The notes under the pieces were generated by a model. The model had not been told where the DNA came from, made no database searches, and was given only the letters and a program-made list of their open reading frames with translations. DNA of 9,188 nucleotides from Gemmatimonadales bacterium (GTDB lineage Bacteria > Gemmatimonadota > Gemmatimonadetes > Gemmatimonadales > GWC2-71-9): NCBI GenBank assembly GCA_025929805.1, contig JAICPP010000131.1, positions 1 through 9,188 on the forward strand. The letters run 5' to 3'. Made by a program: the position numbers and the translations under genes. Shown here in pieces: positions 5,613 to 9,188 of the stretch (the stretch's first letter is position 1; every line of letters starts with the position of its first letter).

Positions 5613-7051
5613 CCCCGGAATCGAGGCGGGCTCCCGCCCGACTAATCCTGCCAGCGTTGCGGTCCGAGGCGTTGAGCGGGTTCGCTCACGAAGCGGGACG
5701 AATAGCCGATGCGCTGGAGATTGGGGTCGGTGGCTTCATCATTTTCGGCGGGACTGCTGAGTCGGTTCGCCGCCTTACTGCAGACCTTCTGCGTCGAGCG
5801 GGAAGACCTCTCCTTTTGGCCGCGGATCTCGAGCGGGGAGCAGGCCAACAGATCTCCGGTCTTACCGAGTTCCCCCCACCGCTGGCATTAGCCTCCCTCA
5901 ATGATCCTGGCGTGGTGAGATGGGCGGCGTCGGTGACCGCGCAGGAGGCCCGGGCCGTGGGCATCAACTGGATCTTCGCTCCGGTGGCGGATCTGGATGT
6001 GCTCGCGGATAATCCCATCGTGCAGACTCGCGCCTTTGGCGCCGACCCGAACGAGGTCGCGACCTGTGTTCGCCACTGGGTCGAAGGGTGTCAGTCGGCG
6101 GGTGCTCTCGCGTGCGCCAAACACTATCCCGGCCACGGCCGCACCACGGTCGATTCCCATATCACCTTGCCGATTGTCGAGGCGCCGGCAGCCGAGCTGC
6201 GAGCCAGCGACTTCCTGCCGTTCACGGTGGCCGTCGAGAGCGGGGTAGCGTCTATCATGACCGCTCATGTGGCTTACCCCACGCTGGACGACTCCAATCT
6301 GCCCGCCACGCTCTCCCGCACACTTCTCGGCGAGCTCCGTACCAAGTCCCGCTTCGATGGGCTGGTGGTCACTGATGCTCTGATCATGGACGGCGCCCTG
6401 TCCGGCCGGCGCGAATCCGATGCCGCGGTACAAGCGGTTCAGGCTGGAGCCGATCTGCTGCTCTACCCCAATGATCCCAGACGAGTTCGTGATGCGTTGG
6501 AGGCCGCTTTGTCGAGCGGGAACCTCAAGCCGGAGCGGCTGGAGGAATCGCTGAGCCGCTATGAGCGCGCTCTCGCCCGTGCAACTGCGCCCACGCCACC
6601 GGTGACCCGTGGACCCTACGAATCGGCTGAAGCGTTGGCCGATGCGCTGCTGAAACAGGGCATGGTCCGGGGCTCTCCTCCCACCCTGGTCGGACCGCTG
6701 GATCTGGTGGTGGTGGACGATGACATTGGTGGGCCATATCCTCCCAGCCCGAGTGACTATGTGCATCGTGCACTCGGTCCTGAGCTCATCGGACGCTATT
6801 CCGGAGGATCTCGCGTGGTGATGGTTTTCGCCGAGCCGCGGGCATGGAAAGGCCGCTCTGGGCTGGGGTCGGGCTCTCGTGATGCACTGGTGCACCACGG
6901 GACGGGAGCCGATCTGATCATCCTGTTTGGACACCCCCGTCTCCTGGCCGAACTGCCGAACCGCGCGCCCGTGCTTCTTGCCTGGCACCGGCAACGATTG
7001 ATGCAGGAGGCGGTAGCGCGGTGGCTCCTCCGTCGATTTACCAAGCCGTAG
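5609..7051 (+). CDS. nagZ: Beta-N-acetylglucosaminidase NagZ (GH3) with extra C-terminal domain
   Basis: 480 residues. NagZ removes GlcNAc from GlcNAc-1,6-anhydroMurNAc (with or without peptide) in the cytoplasm; no signal peptide is seen here. The GH3 barrel covers roughly residues 10-325. ADLERGAGQQI (72-82) is an active-site loop. KHYPGHGRTTVDSH (171-184) is the NagZ signature, with the Asp182-His184 pair acting as general acid/base. VVTDALIMDGA (253-263) carries the nucleophile Asp256 (codon 6374-6376). The single-domain E. coli enzyme is 341 residues. Here about 150 more follow, including LDLVVVDDD, ADLIILFGHPRLLAELP and PVLLAWHRQRLMQEA, which look like a shortened GH3 C-terminal alpha/beta domain, as in two-domain NagZ-type enzymes of Gram-positive bacteria. 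The ATG start sits in an ATGA overlap with the anmK stop. This is the last gene of the operon, converging on ampG with a 26-bp gap. Confidence 0.93.
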   Translation: MTPESRRAPARLILPALRSEALSGFAHEAGRIADALEIGVGGFIIFGGTAESVRRLTADLLRRAGRPLLLAADLERGAGQQISGLTEFPPPLALASLNDPGVVRWAASVTAQEARAVGINWIFAPVADLDVLADNPIVQTRAFGADPNEVATCVRHWVEGCQSAGALACAKHYPGHGRTTVDSHITLPIVEAPAAELRASDFLPFTVAVESGVASIMTAHVAYPTLDDSNLPATLSRTLLGELRTKSRFDGLVVTDALIMDGALSGRRESDAAVQAVQAGADLLLYPNDPRRVRDALEAALSSGNLKPERLEESLSRYERALARATAPTPPVTRGPYESAEALADALLKQGMVRGSPPTLVGPLDLVVVDDDIGGPYPPSPSDYVHRALGPELIGRYSGGSRVVMVFAEPRAWKGRSGLGSGSRDALVHHGTGADLIILFGHPRLLAELPNRAPVLLAWHRQRLMQEAVARWLLRRFTKP

Positions 7052-7077
7052 TACCAGGAGCACTCGGCCGGAGTCGC
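7052..7077. other. Convergent nagZ / ampG intergenic gap
   Basis: Only 26 bp separate the two stop codons. ACTC (7062-7065) and GAGT (7071-7074) flank GGCCG as a small GC-rich palindromic element, but the stem is short and no T tract follows. I would not call it a terminator; the two transcripts probably overlap at their 3' ends. Confidence 0.4.
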
Positions 7078-8292
7078 TCACCTCACCGAGAGATGACGAA
7101 GCCGAGGAATGAGAGCAAACGCTGGCAAGCCAAGAAAGAATGTGAGCAGAAAGTAGCTCGCATAGCCCAGCCGCTCCGCCAGCTCACCGGACAGATCACC
7201 TGCAATCCAACGGGTCAGTGCCAACAGGGCCGAGAGTACGGCGAACTGGGTAGCCGCATAACGCTTGTCGCAGACCGACATGAGAAACGCGAGGTAGGCC
7301 GAGGTACCGAGCCCGGCGGCAAAGCTCTCGAAGTAAGCGGCGCCGATCAAAGGCGTTTTGGCGGAGCCGGTCGCCGCGGTTGCCCAGTACACCAGACCGG
7401 AAAGTGCCTGGATCAACCCCAACACCCATAGGCCCGTGAAGATCCCGTACCGGGTGGTGAATACTCCGCCGGCTGCCGCGCCCGTGATGGTAGCGATCAA
7501 CCGCCCCGAGGTCACCACAGCGCCGATCTCCTCCAGCGTCAGGCCCTGATCCACCCAGAACGGACGCATCATCGGCTCCAACGCCGCGATGTCCAGTTTG
7601 AAGATGAGGGCGAAGGCGATCACCACTCCGATTCCAGGGCGGCGCAGCAGCTCGCGAATCGGCTCCCAGAACGAAGAGGTCCGGGCGGTACTCCGATCCA
7701 CCGGCGGCAAGAGCAGAGCACAGGCCGTGAGCGCCGCCAGCAATGCGGCGCCAACCCGGAAGCTGGCCGGCCAGCCGATCCGTCCAGCCAGCCACACCAG
7801 CAGACCTCCCGCGCTCAGCATCGCCACCCGGTAGAGAGTGATCCGCACCGAGTTCGCGACCCCCAACTCCCGCGTCGTGGTTGACTGAATGGTGTAGGCG
7901 TCGATCGCCACGTCCTGGGTCGCTGACAGAACCACAATGAGCACCAGGACGACCCAGAACACCGGACCGAGGCTGGTCACATCGAGCGTTCCCACGGCCA
8001 GAGTCAGGGCGGCCAATCCAGCGAGGCAGCTCACGATCCACTGGCGCCGGGTCCCATGTCGGTCTACCAGAGGTGCCCACATCCATTTCAGGCTCCAGGG
8101 CAGGCTGAGCTTTGCCAGGTGGCCGATGTCCACCAGGCTGGCTCCCGTGGTGCGCAGGTATATGGGGATGGCCTCGTTGATGAGACCGAAAGGAAAACCA
8201 GAGGCAAAGGCGAGTGCTGCTATCCAGCTGAGCCGGGCGCGGAGTGGCGAGCCAAACCCAGGCTCTTCAGTCCTGATCTGACTTGCCGTCAA
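7078..8292 (-). CDS. ampG: AmpG-like muropeptide permease (MFS)
   Basis: 404 residues, highly hydrophobic, with about 12 membrane helices expected; E. coli AmpG is longer (491). AmpG imports GlcNAc-anhydroMurNAc and its peptides across the inner membrane by proton symport. Family marks are FASGFPFGL (29-37), LKWMWAPLVDRHGTRRQW (68-85, the MFS loop 2-3 motif), LSATQDVAIDAYTIQ (122-136), LYRVAMLSAGG (153-163) and CDKRYAATQFAVLSALLAL (341-359). The last closely parallels the E. coli AmpG segment with ...ATQFALLSAL. The start is TTG at 8290-8292, placed 3 nt after the phosphatase stop; no ATG or GTG lies between it and the first helix. No clear Shine-Dalgarno is visible, so expression likely depends on reinitiation after the phosphatase gene. 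It faces the murQ-anmK-nagZ operon, whose enzymes would process its cargo. Transport specificity is inferred from family and context. Confidence 0.87.
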   Translation of the reverse strand: MTASQIRTEEPGFGSPLRARLSWIAALAFASGFPFGLINEAIPIYLRTTGASLVDIGHLAKLSLPWSLKWMWAPLVDRHGTRRQWIVSCLAGLAALTLAVGTLDVTSLGPVFWVVLVLIVVLSATQDVAIDAYTIQSTTTRELGVANSVRITLYRVAMLSAGGLLVWLAGRIGWPASFRVGAALLAALTACALLLPPVDRSTARTSSFWEPIRELLRRPGIGVVIAFALIFKLDIAALEPMMRPFWVDQGLTLEEIGAVVTSGRLIATITGAAAGGVFTTRYGIFTGLWVLGLIQALSGLVYWATAATGSAKTPLIGAAYFESFAAGLGTSAYLAFLMSVCDKRYAATQFAVLSALLALTRWIAGDLSGELAERLGYASYFLLTFFLGLPAFALIPRLRHLSVR

Positions 8293-8295
8293 CCG

Positions 8296-9188
8296 TCAGC
8301 GCCAGACCGCGAGCAGAAGGATCAGCACACCCACGACCAGAGCGATGAGACCGACGTTCCGGAGCCGGTCCAGCAGCAGCGCAGATTCCGGGGGACCACT
8401 GGGAGGTGCCTCAGGAATCTGGGACTGACTCTCCGCCTGTGCGCCGGCGGAAGGAAACTGGTAAGCCTGATAACCCACGCCATCAGCCCCGTTCGGCTCG
8501 AGAAGCCCGGCTCCGTCGAAGCGGGCAGCTACGACCGTGATGTTATCCGGGCCACCGCGGGCGTTCGCGAGATCGATGAGCGCGGCGCAGAGCGCTTGGG
8601 GATCGCTGTGCCGCTGAGCCAGGGTGGCAAACTCCTCTCGGCGGACCAAACCCGAGAGCCCGTCGGAGCACAAGACGAGGGTGTCGCCGCGCCGGATGGC
8701 CTGATAGGTGAGGTCCACCTTGACCCGCGGATCGGGCCCCAGAGCCTGGAGGATGATGTTGCGCCGCTCGCTCTGCTCGGCCTCGTCCTCAGTCAGCTCC
8801 CCCGCATCGACCAGCCGCTGCATGAGGCTCTGATCCTTGGTCAGCTGGATCGCTGCCGACCCACGAATCAGGTAGGCCCGGCTGTCGCCGATCTGAGTGA
8901 GATAAAGATCGCCCTTGAAGACGCCCGCGGCGGTAACCGTCGTGCCCATTCCCCGCACCTCGGGGTGTTCACGGGCATAGGAGTAGATCTGCGTGTTGGC
9001 AAGCTCGACCGCCTCTTTCATCCGGTAGGCAAATTGCGCCGCCGTGGTCGTCCTGTCAGTGGCCCACGCGGTTGCCATGTGGCGATAGATGAGGTCGCTC
9101 GCCATGGCACTGGCTAATTCGCCTGCGGCCGCGCCTCCCATGCCGTCCGCCACCACGAACAGGGAACCTCGAGCGCCGATCTCATGCG
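8296..9188 (-). CDS. PP2C-type Ser/Thr protein phosphatase with C-terminal membrane anchor (partial, N-terminus off right edge)
   Basis: 296 codons are visible; the frame is open through position 9188, entering as HEIGARGSLFVVADGMGGAA, so the usual first PP2C motif (RxxNED) lies outside. A GTG at 9154-9156 is an internal valine, not a start. Metal-binding and family motifs follow in order: ADGMGG (codons 9133-9150), GMGTTVTAAGVF, IGDSRAYLIRG, LCSDGLSGLV and GPDNITVVAARF. After the catalytic domain comes a Pro/Gln/Ser-rich linker of about 50 residues and a single hydrophobic helix VGLIALVVGVLILLLAVW ending at the stop. The catalytic domain should therefore be tethered to the inner membrane on the cytoplasmic side. 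Such phosphatases (Stp/PrpC type) usually reverse Hanks-type Ser/Thr kinases that act on envelope proteins; no kinase is in the window. It is immediately upstream of ampG, probably in one transcript. Confidence 0.92.
   Translation of the reverse strand, partial: HEIGARGSLFVVADGMGGAAAGELASAMASDLIYRHMATAWATDRTTTAAQFAYRMKEAVELANTQIYSYAREHPEVRGMGTTVTAAGVFKGDLYLTQIGDSRAYLIRGSAAIQLTKDQSLMQRLVDAGELTEDEAEQSERRNIILQALGPDPRVKVDLTYQAIRRGDTLVLCSDGLSGLVRREEFATLAQRHSDPQALCAALIDLANARGGPDNITVVAARFDGAGLLEPNGADGVGYQAYQFPSAGAQAESQSQIPEAPPSGPPESALLLDRLRNVGLIALVVGVLILLLAVWR

Noticed and set aside
5888..7081. 397-codon open frame on the minus strand opposite nagZ
   Set aside because: It is an antisense shadow of a GC-rich gene. 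Its translation has no recognisable domain and erratic composition, while the plus-strand nagZ frame has every GH3 motif.
7196..8086. 296-codon second minus-strand frame inside ampG
   Set aside because: Gly/Arg-rich translation without hydrophobic helices; it is an out-of-frame reading of the permease gene.
8056..9117. 353-codon open frame on the plus strand opposite the phosphatase and the start of ampG
   Set aside because: It crosses two clear minus-strand genes, has no family motif, and is rich in residues expected from reading GC-rich coding DNA in the wrong strand.
9154..9156. GTG as start of the phosphatase gene
   Set aside because: The upstream frame stays open to the window end and encodes the expected residues before ADGMGG, so the true start lies beyond 9188.

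Overview
The window reads as a stretch of ordinary chromosome from a GC-rich, Gram-negative-type bacterium. Two proteins start with lipoprotein signal peptides. GTG and TTG starts are common, genes are tightly packed, and there is a complete muropeptide (peptidoglycan) recycling route. Gene content and the AGCG-rich intergenic repeat style suggest Gemmatimonadota or a nearby deep-branching phylum. That is an impression from protein style, not a proven assignment. I see no phage genes, transposase, CRISPR array, tRNA or rRNA.

Layout. Positions 1-743 (minus) hold the N-terminal transmembrane part of an ABC exporter that runs off the left edge. Divergent from it, 802-1614 (plus) encodes a lipoprotein with an Ala/Pro-rich linker and a glycine-zipper segment. 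Between that gene and the convergent gamma-glutamyltransferase lipoprotein gene (1760-3475, minus) lies a compact repeat structure: two direct repeats, a terminator-like hairpin, and a second repeat pair in inverted orientation. A 101-bp divergent promoter region (3476-3576) separates ggt from the plus-strand operon murQ-anmK-nagZ (3577-7051), whose genes overlap by exactly 4 nt at both junctions. Converging on nagZ from the right is a minus-strand pair: a PP2C-type protein phosphatase (8296-9188, N-terminus beyond the right edge) followed after only 3 nt by an AmpG-like MFS permease (7078-8292).

How the genes fit together. AmpG would import GlcNAc-anhydroMurNAc (with or without peptide) into the cytoplasm. 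NagZ would remove GlcNAc, AnmK would phosphorylate and open anhydroMurNAc to MurNAc-6-P, and MurQ would cleave the lactyl ether to give GlcNAc-6-P and D-lactate. The sugar branch is therefore complete in the window; amidase, LD-carboxypeptidase, Mpl and NagA are not here. The phosphatase and ggt are neighbours whose involvement is only inferred.

No clearly undescribed system was found. The points most worth a second look are the phosphatase-AmpG junction (same reading frame, TGA-CGG-TTG), the nested repeat/hairpin at 1624-1752, a small inverted repeat over the possible leaderless murQ promoter, the shortened second domain of NagZ, and single-residue departures at conserved positions in GGT and AnmK.
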